From Oscillatoria sp. FACHB-1406 (GTDB lineage: Bacteria; Cyanobacteriota; Cyanobacteriia; Cyanobacteriales; Spirulinaceae), in the NCBI RefSeq assembly GCF_014698145.1, contig NZ_JACJSM010000012.1:80187-144186 (forward strand): a stretch of 64,000 nt of DNA, read 5' to 3'. The position numbers and the translations under genes were made by a program. Below the pieces are notes generated by a model, which did no database searches, was not told the origin of the DNA, and worked only from the letters and a program-made list of their open reading frames with translations. Below are positions 8,012 through 17,664 of the stretch, one piece after another (position 1 is the stretch's first letter; every line of letters begins with the position of its first letter).

Positions 8012-10363
8012 ATGCCTTTGGAACGTACTTGGGAGACTTGGCAATCTCCCCCAGAACCGATCGCTCGAATTTTAGATGCAGCGCTGCCGCCTGCTGTAAC
8101 GATTTCGCCGAATCATCGTTGGTTTGTTATGGTCGAACGGACGTATTTGCTGCCTGCAAGCGAACTCGCCGCCCCAAAATTAGCGATCGCGGGCTTGCAA
8201 ATCGATCCTCAAGTTTATGCCCCCAGCGGACGCAGCGGCTTTCGCAATCTTACCTATCGCTCCTTAGAATCGCCCGAAACCATCCAAACGCCCGATCTGC
8301 CCGAAAATGCGCGTTTGAGCTTCTTTGAATGGTCTCACGATGGCGATCGCTTGGCTTTTACCCTCGCTCGCGAATCCGGATTAGAACTCTGGTTCCTCGA
8401 CCTCCCCTCCGGACAAACGCACCGTCTAACCGAACCGATTTTAAACGCAACCTATTACAATCCTTGTCGCTGGTTGCCGGGAGATGAAGGGTTAATTTGC
8501 AAGATTGTTCCCCCCAACCGCAGTGCGCCGCCAGAATCTCTACTTTTGCAAGGCCCCTTAGTTGAAGAAAATTTGGGCAAAAAAGCGCCCGCGCGGACTT
8601 ACACCAATTTGCTCAAAAATCCTCACGATGAAGCGCTGTTCGAGCATTATCTTTCATCGCAGGTGGAAAGAATTTCCTTAAAGGGGGAGCGCGAATTGCT
8701 CGTACCGCCGATGTTAGTCGATGAGGCAATCCCTTCCCCCGACGGACGTTATATCTTGCTCGAAACGTTACAGCGCCCCTTCTCCTATCAATTTCCCCTT
8801 TCGCGCTTTCCCAAACGCATCGAAGTCCGCGATCGCGCCGGAAATCTCGTCTATACGGTTGCCGATCTCCCCTTAGCCGATAATATTCCCATTCAGTTCG
8901 GTTCGGTAAGGGCGGGACGACGCTCGGTATTTTGGCGCAGCGATCGCGCGGCAAGCTTAGCCTGGGTAGAAGCCCTCGATGGTGGCGATGCAGGCGCAAA
9001 AGCCGATTTTCGCGATGCCTTATTCGAGCTAGATGCGCCCTTCGACGGGCAACCCAAGCAATTATGGCGATCGCAATACCGCTTTGAAGGCCTGGTTTGG
9101 GGGCGCGACGATCTCGCCCTCGTCTGGGAAGGATGGTACGATAACCGCTTGCAGCGCATCTGGCGAATTAATCCCCAAAACCCGCTCGATCCGCCGCATT
9201 TATGGATAGAACGCAACTACCAAGATCGTTACAGCGATCCCGGACATCCCTTATTAACCCTCGGAACGCAGGGCGATATGGTGCTGAGATTCTCGCCAGA
9301 CGGGGACTCGGTTTATTTGGAAGGGCGAGGCGCATCGGAAGCCGGAGTTTATCCGTTTTTAGATCGGCGATCGCTATTTGGGGGCGAAACCGAACGCATT
9401 TGGCAAGCGCAAGACCCTTACTACGAAAGGGTTGAGGCTTTATTAGATGCGGAAGCTCGCCGCTGGGTGATGCGACGCGAATCGCAAACCGAACCGCCCA
9501 ACTTTTTCCTGCGCGATGGCGATAATCCTCCCATTCCTTTAACCGCCTACTCCGATCCCGCCCCCGAATTGGCGCGAGTTCGCAAAGAAATCATACGCTA
9601 CCATCGTGCCGACGGGTTGCCGCTCTCCGCAACCCTCTATTTACCGCCCGATTACGATAAGGAGCGAGATGGTTCGCTCCCGGCACTATTCTGGGTGTAT
9701 CCCGAAGAATTTAAGGATGCTATCACCGCCGCTCAAATTGATGCCGCCCAAAATAGTTTTAGTCGTCCTTATGGGTTCTCAATTTTGTTTCTGTTATTGC
9801 AGGGCTACGCGGTAGTAGACGATCCCGTATTACCAATTATTGGCGAAAACGATCGCGAGCCTAACGATACTTATATCGAACAGTTATTGACGGGGGCAAA
9901 GGCGGCGGTTGAAGAAGTAGCGCGGCGCGGCGTTATCGATCCCAACCGAATCGCGATCGGCGGGCATTCTTACGGCGCGTTCACCGCTGCCAACCTCCTC
10001 GCCCACAGCGATTTATTCCGCGCGGGGATTGCCGCTAGCGGCGCGTACAATCGCACCCTTACCCCCTTTAGTTTTCAAGGGGAACAGCGCAGCTTCTGGG
10101 AAGCGCGCCAAACTTATATGGAAATGTCGCCGTTTACTTATGCCGATCGCATCAACGAACCCCTATTGTTAATTCATGGGATGGATGATAGTAATGTCGG
10201 GACGTATCCGTTGCAAAGCGAGCGCTTGTTTGAGGCGTTGAAAGGTTTGGGCGCAACCGTTCGCTGGGTGCAACTGCCTTACGAAGATCACGGCTATCGC
10301 GGGCGAGATAGCGTCGGCCACGTTTTATGGGAAATTTTGCAGTGGTGCGGTCGGTATTTATAA
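8012..10363 (+). CDS. S9 family serine peptidase (prolyl oligopeptidase fold)
   Basis: A 783-residue protein with an N-terminal ~530 residues of beta-propeller-like repeats and a C-terminal alpha/beta hydrolase. The nucleophile is Ser653 in 'GGHSYGAF', the acid is Asp725 in 'HGMDDSNVG', and the base is His760 in 'EDHGYRGR', which completes the triad. The size and C-terminal sequence resemble cyanobacterial relatives of the plant chloroplast glutamyl endopeptidase (S9D group) rather than classical prolyl oligopeptidase; that closer assignment is from memory. No signal peptide is seen, so it probably acts in the cytoplasm on peptides. Followed by a repeat-rich spacer. Confidence 0.9.
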   Translation: MPLERTWETWQSPPEPIARILDAALPPAVTISPNHRWFVMVERTYLLPASELAAPKLAIAGLQIDPQVYAPSGRSGFRNLTYRSLESPETIQTPDLPENARLSFFEWSHDGDRLAFTLARESGLELWFLDLPSGQTHRLTEPILNATYYNPCRWLPGDEGLICKIVPPNRSAPPESLLLQGPLVEENLGKKAPARTYTNLLKNPHDEALFEHYLSSQVERISLKGERELLVPPMLVDEAIPSPDGRYILLETLQRPFSYQFPLSRFPKRIEVRDRAGNLVYTVADLPLADNIPIQFGSVRAGRRSVFWRSDRAASLAWVEALDGGDAGAKADFRDALFELDAPFDGQPKQLWRSQYRFEGLVWGRDDLALVWEGWYDNRLQRIWRINPQNPLDPPHLWIERNYQDRYSDPGHPLLTLGTQGDMVLRFSPDGDSVYLEGRGASEAGVYPFLDRRSLFGGETERIWQAQDPYYERVEALLDAEARRWVMRRESQTEPPNFFLRDGDNPPIPLTAYSDPAPELARVRKEIIRYHRADGLPLSATLYLPPDYDKERDGSLPALFWVYPEEFKDAITAAQIDAAQNSFSRPYGFSILFLLLQGYAVVDDPVLPIIGENDREPNDTYIEQLLTGAKAAVEEVARRGVIDPNRIAIGGHSYGAFTAANLLAHSDLFRAGIAASGAYNRTLTPFSFQGEQRSFWEARQTYMEMSPFTYADRINEPLLLIHGMDDSNVGTYPLQSERLFEALKGLGATVRWVQLPYEDHGYRGRDSVGHVLWEILQWCGRYL

Positions 10364-10541
10364 ATGATGAATGGGGGAATTATGAATTATGAAAGGGGGG
10401 AATTACGAGTTATGAGTGATGAATGATGAATGGGGGAATGATGAGTTATGAGTGATGAATGATGAAGGAGGGAATTACAAACTACGAATTACGAATTACG
10501 AATTACGAATTACGAATTACGAACTACGAATTATGAATTAT
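10364..10541 (+). repeat. Composite dispersed repeat with (GAATTAC)n array
   Basis: Starts with degenerate copies of units like GAATGATGAGTTATGAGT, then GATGAAGGAGGGA, then about ten units of the heptamer GAATTAC (10472-10541, a few variants such as GAACTAC and GAATTAT). The last unit overlaps the ATG of the glycosyltransferase gene. A homologous element in the opposite orientation lies at 54404-54600. Confidence 0.85.
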
Positions 10542-12396
10542 GCAAAGGTGGAAAAATTTTGAGAAATATCCTCGGACTTGTCTTTATTTCTCTATCTTTT
10601 GGCTGCTGTTTGTGAATGGAATTGCCTTTTTGTGGCATTTGGGCAGCACGGGGTTAGTAGATGAAACCGAACCACTCTTTGCTGAAGCCGCACGCCAAAT
10701 GGTGGTGACGGGCGATTGGATTACGCCTTACTTTAACGGTGCAACCCGCTTCGATAAGCCGCCTTTGGTGTATTGGTTGATGGCGATCGCCTATCGCGCG
10801 ATTGGGGTGAATGAATGGGCGGTGCGTCTGCCTTCTGCCCTTTCTGCGATCGCTCTAACTTGCTTCGGGTTCTTCACTCTGCTTCGGTTTGGCTATCCCC
10901 AACCGGGCGCACTCTCCACTGACAAGCCCCAAACTCCCTTCCCTCCAAAATCCCTCTGGCTATCAGCTTGGATTGGTTCGACTTTAATGGCGTTTAACCT
11001 CCAAACTCTAGTATGGGCGCACACGGGGGTTTCTGATATGCTCCTGAGTGCTTGTATGGGTTGCGCGCTATTCTGCTTTTTTTGGGGGTATGGCGCTTCG
11101 GCAGGCGCGGCAGTCGAGGTAAGTCGAGACTCAGCGGATCGGGAGATGGGGGGAAAGGGGGCGATATTTCCCAATCGATGGTATTTAGCGTTCTACGTCT
11201 TTATCGCCCTAGCGATTTTAACCAAAGGCCCCGTAGGAATTGCGATTCCGGGACTTGTGATTTTTGCGTTTTTGTGGTATGTAGGGCGATTGAAAGAAGT
11301 ATTGCGAGAAATGGGCGTTCTCGTGGGGGGAATCCTTGTCAGTGCGATCGCGCTGCCTTGGTTTGTCCTCGTTATCCAACGCAACGGAGAAGCCTATATT
11401 GACTCTTTTTTCGGCTATCATAACGTCGAACGCTTCACCCACGTGGTTAACGGTCACGCCGCGCCGTGGTACTTTTATTTTCTGGTCGTTTTAGTCGGAT
11501 TTTTACCGTGGTCGGTGTATCTGCCCGTTGCGATCGCGCGTCTGCGAATTCCGGCGCGATCGCGCTGGCAAGCCCAACCCCGCAATTCTCATCTCGGAAT
11601 CTTTGCCCTGTCTTGGTTTGCGGTCATCTTCCTCTTTTTCACCATCGCCGTCACCAAACTCCCCAGTTACACCCTACCCCTCATTCCCGCCGCCGCCATC
11701 CTCGTCTCCTTATTCTGGAGTCAGAAACTAAGCGATTCGGAGCCTGTAAAAGAAAATAAACAAAAATCCTGGGGTTTCTTCCTCTCTGCGGCAATAAATG
11801 CCCTAATTTTGCTCGTATTAGCGATTGCTTCTTGGTTCAGTCCGCGATTAATCGGTTACGATGCGGCTGCACCTAATATCGGGGAACTATTCGGACAGAC
11901 TGGTTTGTCGGTTCGCAGCGCGATTGTGTGGGGAATGGCGAGTGGCGCGATCGCGCTGCTACTGTGGAAAACCTCAACTCGTCGCTGGATTTTGCCCGTC
12001 AACCTTATCGCCTTTGCCCTTTTTCTCCTCTTTGTCCTAACCCCAGCTAACTTTTTCATCGATCGCGTTCGCCAGCAACCCATCCGAGAACTTGCCGCGA
12101 TCGCCGCCCAAAGTCAACAACCGGGTGAAAACCTGCTGATGACGGGCTTCAAAAAACCCACTTTCGTGTTCTACAGTCAGCGTCCCGTCCAATTTTTCTA
12201 CGGTAAAGAAGATACGATGAGTTACGCGCGCGAAACTGCTGCAACTGCATCTCCTACCCTTCTCCTTTTGAGTCAATCGACCGCTTTTTCCAATACTTTT
12301 GGACTCCAACCCAACCAATATCAAATTGTCGGTCAGCGTGGCATTTATCAACTGGTTCGCATCGACCGCGCAACGTTGGGAAATTCTAAATCATGA
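10540..12396 (+). CDS. ArnT-like glycosyltransferase (GT39/GT83 type), integral membrane
   Basis: A 618-residue multi-spanning membrane protein. The first luminal loop has the conserved acidic pair and context 'DETEPLFAEAARQM' followed by 'RFDKPPLVYW', the hallmark of ArnT/PMT-type transferases that use polyprenyl-phosphate sugars. About twelve hydrophobic segments follow, then a ~120-residue C-terminal soluble part. The sugar donor and acceptor are unknown; in cyanobacteria such proteins are thought to decorate cell-envelope lipids or proteins. The ATG at 10540 is embedded in the end of the heptamer array, so no normal ribosome binding site is seen. Confidence 0.88.
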   Translation: MQRWKNFEKYPRTCLYFSIFWLLFVNGIAFLWHLGSTGLVDETEPLFAEAARQMVVTGDWITPYFNGATRFDKPPLVYWLMAIAYRAIGVNEWAVRLPSALSAIALTCFGFFTLLRFGYPQPGALSTDKPQTPFPPKSLWLSAWIGSTLMAFNLQTLVWAHTGVSDMLLSACMGCALFCFFWGYGASAGAAVEVSRDSADREMGGKGAIFPNRWYLAFYVFIALAILTKGPVGIAIPGLVIFAFLWYVGRLKEVLREMGVLVGGILVSAIALPWFVLVIQRNGEAYIDSFFGYHNVERFTHVVNGHAAPWYFYFLVVLVGFLPWSVYLPVAIARLRIPARSRWQAQPRNSHLGIFALSWFAVIFLFFTIAVTKLPSYTLPLIPAAAILVSLFWSQKLSDSEPVKENKQKSWGFFLSAAINALILLVLAIASWFSPRLIGYDAAAPNIGELFGQTGLSVRSAIVWGMASGAIALLLWKTSTRRWILPVNLIAFALFLLFVLTPANFFIDRVRQQPIRELAAIAAQSQQPGENLLMTGFKKPTFVFYSQRPVQFFYGKEDTMSYARETAATASPTLLLLSQSTAFSNTFGLQPNQYQIVGQRGIYQLVRIDRATLGNSKS

Positions 12397-12427
12397 ATGA
12401 TTAATTACGAATTACACCGAATGTGAA

Positions 12428-12520
12428 TTAGAAGCCAGAAAGAGCCATCTTACTGTTCTTTCTCCCCTTTAGTAAGGGGGGTTAGGGGGGATCGGGAGAG
12501 GGGCTGGGGGTGAGGGAAAT
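12428..12520. repeat. Dispersed repeat with C/G-rich hairpin
   Basis: Begins TTAGAAGCCAGAAA, followed by a TACTGTTCT block shared with 15758-15790, then CCCCTT-TAGT-AAGGGG (a 6-bp stem) and G-rich DNA. It sits between the convergent glycosyltransferase and aldo/keto reductase genes. Confidence 0.6.
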
Positions 12521-12578
12521 CAAGATTTTTGGATAATGCACATCAGACGTGAATTACAAATTACGGTTGACCGGTTCT

Positions 12579-13559
12579 CTAGCGATTGACAGAACTCATA
12601 TCGGAATAGCGATCGCCCGCAGTCGCACCCAAAGGTAAGATCGCTTCGAGTCTGTTAACATCCTCTGAGGTCAGCGAGATAGAAGTAGCAGCAATATTTT
12701 CTTCGAGATAACTGCGGCGTTTCGTTCCTGGAATCGGCACGATATCATCCCCTCGAGCCAGCAGCCATGCTAACGCCAGTTGACTGGGGGTGACTTGTTT
12801 TTCCGCCGCCATCTGTTTGACTTGCTTGACTAACTCCAAGTTTTTAGCAAAATTTTCACCTTGAAAGCGAGGCGATTGCCTGCGGTAATCATCCTCTGCC
12901 AAATCCTCAAACCGCGTTACCGTTCCCGACAGAAATCCGCGACCGAGAGGACTGTAAGCAACAAACCCGATCCCCAATTCTCGAATCGCCGGCAAAATTT
13001 CGACTTCCGGTTCGCGACTCCACAACGAATACTCGGTCTGAAGGACTGAAATGGGATGGACGGCGTGGGCGCGACAAATCGTGTCCGGTGCGGCTTCGGA
13101 CATTCCCAAATAGCGCACCTTGCCTTGCTCGACTAACTCTGCCATCGCTCCAATCGTATCCTCAATCGGCACGGTCGGATCGACCCGATGCTGGTAGTAC
13201 AGGTCAATGGTATCGACTCCTAGGCGTTGGAGTGAGGCATCGCAACATTGACGTACATAGTCGGGTTTGCCATTAACGCCCAACCAACCTCCCGCTTCGG
13301 TTCGCACGTTACCAAATTTAGTTGCGAGTACGACTTTATCGCGGCAATCGCGAATCGCCCGTCCGACCAATTTCTCGTTAGTAAAAGGACCATACATATC
13401 GGCGGTATCGAGCAAGGTTACTCCTAACTCCAAGGCTCGATGAATGGTGGCAATCGCTTCTGCATCGTCGCGTCCGCTATAGAACTCGGACATTCCCATG
13501 CAGCCTAGCCCGAGTTCCGAAACGACTAATCCTCGATCGCCCAATCTTCGCATTTTCAT
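12579..13559 (-). CDS. Aldo/keto reductase
   Basis: A 326-residue NADPH-dependent oxidoreductase of the AKR superfamily, TIM-barrel fold. The catalytic tetrad is visible: Asp and Tyr in 'LLDTADMYG', Lys in 'LATKFG', His in 'YYQHRVDP'. The C-terminal cofactor-binding segment '[13 protein letters not shown]' is present. It is close to the AKR13/YajO-like group that reduces aldehydes and ketones; the natural substrate cannot be told. ATG at 13559; a second ATG two codons later would also serve. Confidence 0.93.
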   Translation of the reverse strand: MKMRRLGDRGLVVSELGLGCMGMSEFYSGRDDAEAIATIHRALELGVTLLDTADMYGPFTNEKLVGRAIRDCRDKVVLATKFGNVRTEAGGWLGVNGKPDYVRQCCDASLQRLGVDTIDLYYQHRVDPTVPIEDTIGAMAELVEQGKVRYLGMSEAAPDTICRAHAVHPISVLQTEYSLWSREPEVEILPAIRELGIGFVAYSPLGRGFLSGTVTRFEDLAEDDYRRQSPRFQGENFAKNLELVKQVKQMAAEKQVTPSQLALAWLLARGDDIVPIPGTKRRSYLEENIAATSISLTSEDVNRLEAILPLGATAGDRYSDMSSVNR

Positions 13560-13600
13560 CGATCGCTTCTCCCGCCATAGATTCGGTTTAAATTTTAAAT

Positions 13601-14584
13601 TTAACGTCCGGGGATAAAATACTTAAAGTTTTTCTCGCCGGTATAACCCGTTAATTCGGTTAATTTTTCCATCGGTTGAGCGCCTTTTTCGAGTTTGCCG
13701 TTAATATCCCAAGTGGGATAGGATTCGATTTTTGCCGCAGCACAAGCAGGAAGCTGAGTTTGACTGTTGGGCGAGGCGCATTCAATGTAGTTGATTTTGC
13801 TAAAAGCTTCTTTACCGAAGAGTAATTTTTGTTCGTGGCAGTGCGGACACCAGTACGCGCCGTACATTTTTGCGCCTTTAGTTGTCAAATATTCAGCAAG
13901 GGCGATTTCGGAGGGGCCAGAAGTCGTTTTAATATCCCAACCTTTACCGGGGACGAGTTCGGCTTGCCCGAAGTCGGAGGGAATGGCTTTGCGATCGCCT
14001 GCGGTTGTTGCACCATCGACATTCGCATAAACCGCCAGGGTTCCGACCAGCGTTATCATCGCCACAATTAACCCAGTAAAAGCAATTTGACCGATATCGT
14101 CCCAATCGCGCCCGAACAGCGTTAGCCCCAGCAAGCTGACAGAGAAGAGCGCAGAACCGATACAGTAGGGACAAACAGCATTGAGTTTAGTTGCCAGAAC
14201 AAACATAAGGTAGCCGCTAAAGACTGCCATTGCCGTGCTGCCAATGAGGAGGAGAAGCCACGTCCAATGTTCGAGTTGGTTTCGTAAGTCTTTGCTGGTT
14301 TCGCGGTTGATGGTGAGGGGAACGAGAGCAAAAGCAGTCATCGCCGCGTAAGCGAGGAAGCCGAACAGCGACAGGGGCAAGCCGAAAACGGTGGCGTAGG
14401 CACTGTTAAGGACATCGTTACAACTGGCGGCATTGGCGGCTGCATTAGCGGCACAGCCGACGGAAGCACCGCTGAGTTTAGTAATGGTGAGGTAGGCGGT
14501 TAATACCATACCTACAGTCGCGATCGCGCCAATTATCGGACGAGACCAGCGATGAATCCAAGGAATCGAACGTCGGCGGCTCAT
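13601..14584 (-). CDS. Vitamin K epoxide reductase-thioredoxin fusion (VKOR-Trx)
   Basis: From the ATG at 14584 the product has 327 residues. The N-terminal ~200 residues form the four/five-helix VKOR domain with the outer Cys pair (the Cys before '[14 protein letters not shown]' and in it) and the active-site 'CPYC'. The C-terminal ~110 residues are thioredoxin-like with 'YWCPHC'. In cyanobacteria this fusion is the disulphide-generating enzyme of the thylakoid lumen and periplasm: electrons go from substrate thiols via Trx and VKOR to quinone. An upstream ATG-like start 10 codons earlier is possible but poorer. It follows the aldo/keto reductase gene's start by about 40 bases on the same strand. 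Confidence 0.93.
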   Translation of the reverse strand: MSRRRSIPWIHRWSRPIIGAIATVGMVLTAYLTITKLSGASVGCAANAAANAASCNDVLNSAYATVFGLPLSLFGFLAYAAMTAFALVPLTINRETSKDLRNQLEHWTWLLLLIGSTAMAVFSGYLMFVLATKLNAVCPYCIGSALFSVSLLGLTLFGRDWDDIGQIAFTGLIVAMITLVGTLAVYANVDGATTAGDRKAIPSDFGQAELVPGKGWDIKTTSGPSEIALAEYLTTKGAKMYGAYWCPHCHEQKLLFGKEAFSKINYIECASPNSQTQLPACAAAKIESYPTWDINGKLEKGAQPMEKLTELTGYTGEKNFKYFIPGR

Positions 14585-14779
14585 GATCTTCACCTGAATG
14601 GAGTACGTTGACACTCTACCGCCCTAGAATGGCAGAGATTCCTAAGAGATTTTCACTCTTAACGGCTGTGCCAAACAGCCTCTAGACACTCCGCTTAAAG
14701 CATCGTGTTTACTTTTTATTAAAATATTCGCCGCGCCGTTGCAGTCGGCGATGATTTTCGATTTTAGCTTAATCGATAA

Positions 14780-15631
14780 CTACCGCACCGGAACTTTAAG
14801 GGGGGCTTTGTCGGAGAGTAGGGGTTGGGGTTTTTCCGGCTGGCGGGCGGCTTCTACGAAGGCTTGAACGCGAATCGGATCGATGGGTTCTTTAATGTTG
14901 CCGTTGCGTTTGAGGGAAGAAGCGACAATCGCGCCATTGGCTGCCCCCAGAAGCATACCGATGTTCTCTTCCGTTGCCCCGCTGCCGATGAAGACGGGGG
15001 CTTCTCCGGCAACGCGGGAAGCAATTTCTAGGTCTTGGAGACGGGGCGGCGAACCAGTTCCCCAGCCGGAGATCGCGATCGCGTCGGCTAAACCCCGCTC
15101 GATCGTTTCTCGGGCGGCGTAGGCTAAATCGGAGGTACTCAGCGGTTGGGCGTGCTTGACGAGGACATCGGCAATAATGGCGGCATTGCTGCCCATTTCG
15201 CGACGATAGCGTAGGAGTTGGTGGGCTTTACCCTCAATCGTGCCTTGGTCGGTGGCCATGACTCCGGTGAGGACGTTGACGCGAATGAAGGGACAGCCGC
15301 AAGCGGTCGCGATCGCGATCGCGCTTTTTGCGTCATTTCGCAAGACATTCACGCCCACCGGCATGACGACTAAATTCATCAAGCGCTGAACGATCAGCGT
15401 CATGGCGCTGACGACGGCGGGATCGACTTCTTCTTTCGGAAACGGCGCGTCAAAAAAATTCTCAACGATCAAACCATCGATCCCCCCAGCAGCGAGGGCA
15501 GTGGCTTCTTGTTCGGCGCGATCGATGACTGCTTGAAGGTTTCCGCCCCACCGCGCCGAACTCGGCAGGGGCAATAAATGAACGACCCCGATTATCGGGT
15601 TCGGATTGGGGAAAATTTGCGTTAAATCCAC
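14780..15631 (-). CDS. btpA: BtpA-type photosystem I biogenesis protein
   Basis: A protein of about 283 residues with the BtpA signature start 'NPNPIIGVVHLLPLP', then 'GGIDGLIVENFFDAPF', 'PVGVNVLRND', and glycine-rich TIM-barrel loops ('ISGWGTG', 'FIGSGATEENI'). In Synechocystis BtpA is a thylakoid-associated extrinsic protein needed to stabilise PSI reaction-centre proteins. I chose the GTG at 15631, which begins 'VDLTQIFPNPNP' as in homologues; an in-frame TTG at 15676 would add 15 poorly conserved residues. Confidence 0.9.
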   Translation of the reverse strand: MDLTQIFPNPNPIIGVVHLLPLPSSARWGGNLQAVIDRAEQEATALAAGGIDGLIVENFFDAPFPKEEVDPAVVSAMTLIVQRLMNLVVMPVGVNVLRNDAKSAIAIATACGCPFIRVNVLTGVMATDQGTIEGKAHQLLRYRREMGSNAAIIADVLVKHAQPLSTSDLAYAARETIERGLADAIAISGWGTGSPPRLQDLEIASRVAGEAPVFIGSGATEENIGMLLGAANGAIVASSLKRNGNIKEPIDPIRVQAFVEAARQPEKPQPLLSDKAPLKVPVR

Positions 15632-16173
15632 GGAATCTTTGGAGGGAGTGCGATTGGCTCGCCTAGATTTTATCAAACATTATGAGCTATTACGGCCTAT
15701 CCTGATTGATTCGACGGATAGTGTTGGACATCGGGGATCGCTAATTGCTTAAGCGCCTTAGAAGCCAGAAACCTCATTGTACCGTTCTCTCGTCCGGGAG
15801 TCGGGAGTGATAGCGAGAGGGGGCGGATTGGATCCCGGCAGCGGACGAATAGGTTAGATCGGATCGGGTTCGGTTTTCTGGGTAGCAAACTCCTTAAATT
15901 CGCTGCGCGTTTCTGACGATTGTGAAGTATCATGAAGAACGATGACCGCAACAGACTTCCAACGAACCTTCCGTTCGGCGCAAAAGTTTCCAATTTCGTT
16001 TTTTAGATGGCGGTCGCACTGAGGTAAGCTTTCACAGCATCGACCGACCCCACCTCCAAATTTCGTCCTGAAGCTCGGACTCTCTGGCTCGAGCCTCAGT
16101 TGCAAGCGCAATTGGATAACAACACTCCCTAACCTCGCCAACATCACGACTCTCTCTAAGTTTAAGGAATTGC
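15632..16173. other. Divergent intergenic region between btpA and rimO
   Basis: 542 bases without a gene I can support; possible frames on the minus strand have no recognisable domain. Must hold the promoters of both flanking genes. The only clear structure is a copy of the TTAGAAGCCAGAAA repeat at 15758-15790. Confidence 0.6.
15758..15790. repeat. Second copy of the TTAGAAGCCAGAAA repeat
   Basis: Shares TTAGAAGCCAGAAA and, 7 bases on, a TACCGTTCT block with the copy at 12428-12460 (TACTGTTCT), in the same orientation. Confidence 0.6.
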
Positions 16174-17502
16174 ATGGGCAACAAGCCAACCATTGCCATC
16201 TCCCATCTCGGATGCGAAAAAAATCGGATCGATTCCGAACATATGCTCGGTATGCTCGCGCAGGCGGGCTATCAGGTCGATAATAACGAAGAACTTGCCG
16301 ATTACGTTATCGTCAATACTTGTAGCTTTATTGAAGCGGCGCGCCAAGAATCGGTGAGAACCCTCGTCGAACTCGCTGAAGCGGACAAGAAAATTATTAT
16401 TGCCGGTTGCATGGCGCAGCATTTCCAAGAGCAATTGCTCGAGGAGTTGCCCGAAGCTGTGGCGGTGGTAGGGAGTGGCGACTATCAAAAGATAGTGGAG
16501 GTCGTGGAGCGCGTTGAAGGGGGCGAACGGGTTAAGGAAGTTTCTTCGGAACCGACTTATATTGCTGACGAGACAACGCCGCGCTATCGGACTACGCCGG
16601 AGGGAACGGCTTATTTACGGATTGCCGAAGGGTGCGACTACCGCTGCGCTTTTTGTATCATTCCGCACTTACGCGGCAAGCAGCGATCGCGTAGCATAGA
16701 GTCCATTGTCGCCGAAGCCGAAGCGCTAGCCTCTCAAGGCGTTCGCGAACTGATTTTGATTTCCCAAATCTCAACAAATTACGGCTTAGACCTCTACGGA
16801 AAACCGAAGTTGGCAGAGTTGTTGCGCGCGCTCGGTCGAGTTGATGTTCCTTGGATTCGCATCCATTATGCTTATCCGACGGGTTTAACGCCCGAGGTGG
16901 TCGAGGCGATTTCTCAAACGCCCAATGTCCTTCCCTACCTCGATTTACCGCTCCAACATTCCCATCCAGAAATTTTGCGGGCAATGAATCGTCCCTGGCA
17001 GGGGCGCGTTAACGACGAAATTATCGATCGCCTCAAACAGGCGCTTCCCGATGCCGTCTTGCGAACGACATTCATTGTCGGCTTTCCGGGGGAAACCGAA
17101 GCTCATTTCGAGCATCTGTGCGAGTTTGTGAAACGTCACGAATTCGACCACGTAGGAGTTTTTACCTTTTCCCCCGAAGAGGGAACCGCCGCTTACGACC
17201 TTCCGGAGCAGATCGCGCCCGAGGTGAAAGAGGAACGACGCGATCGCTTGATGGAACTGCAACAGCCGATTTCTTGGCGCAAAAATCAAGCTGAAGTTGG
17301 CAAAACGGTAGAGGTTTTAGTCGAGCAGGAAAATCCGCAAACCGGGGAAGCGATCGGACGTTCGGCTCGCTTTGCCCCAGAAGTTGATGGTCTTGTCTAC
17401 CTAAACGGTTCGGCGAGCTTGGGAAATATCGTTCCCGTCAAAATCCAACAAGCCGATCCCTACGACCTCTACGGCACTATTTTGGAATTCAATTCCAATT
17501 GA
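16174..17502 (+). CDS. rimO: Ribosomal protein S12 methylthiotransferase RimO
   Basis: A 442-residue radical-SAM methylthiotransferase. N-terminal UPF0004 domain with three cluster-binding cysteines ('[12 protein letters not shown]', '[10 protein letters not shown]', 'IAGCMAQ'); radical SAM core with '[17 protein letters not shown]' (CxxxCxxC) near residue 150; C-terminal TRAM domain ('[16 protein letters not shown]'). The enzyme adds a methylthio group to the conserved Asp of S12. ATG at 16174 has an AGGA-like site just upstream. A DEAD-box helicase gene follows 162 bases downstream, as in Synechocystis where the two are cotranscribed. Confidence 0.96.
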   Translation: MGNKPTIAISHLGCEKNRIDSEHMLGMLAQAGYQVDNNEELADYVIVNTCSFIEAARQESVRTLVELAEADKKIIIAGCMAQHFQEQLLEELPEAVAVVGSGDYQKIVEVVERVEGGERVKEVSSEPTYIADETTPRYRTTPEGTAYLRIAEGCDYRCAFCIIPHLRGKQRSRSIESIVAEAEALASQGVRELILISQISTNYGLDLYGKPKLAELLRALGRVDVPWIRIHYAYPTGLTPEVVEAISQTPNVLPYLDLPLQHSHPEILRAMNRPWQGRVNDEIIDRLKQALPDAVLRTTFIVGFPGETEAHFEHLCEFVKRHEFDHVGVFTFSPEEGTAAYDLPEQIAPEVKEERRDRLMELQQPISWRKNQAEVGKTVEVLVEQENPQTGEAIGRSARFAPEVDGLVYLNGSASLGNIVPVKIQQADPYDLYGTILEFNSN

Positions 17503-17664
17503 GTGACGGCATGAGGCATTAACCTAACAAACCGACAATCTGCAAGCTAACACCCGATTGCCGAACGGAGATAGAGTCAGAAAAATCCTACATTGTAACT
17601 CAAATCCCTTTTCAAATCGGGTTAAGTTTTTTAAACTATACACAAGTAACAGCAAATCGCAATT

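Noticed and set aside
15854..16189. Minus-strand frame of 111 codons between btpA and rimO
   Set aside because: Cys/Arg-rich, no domain, and would overlap the rimO start in antisense.
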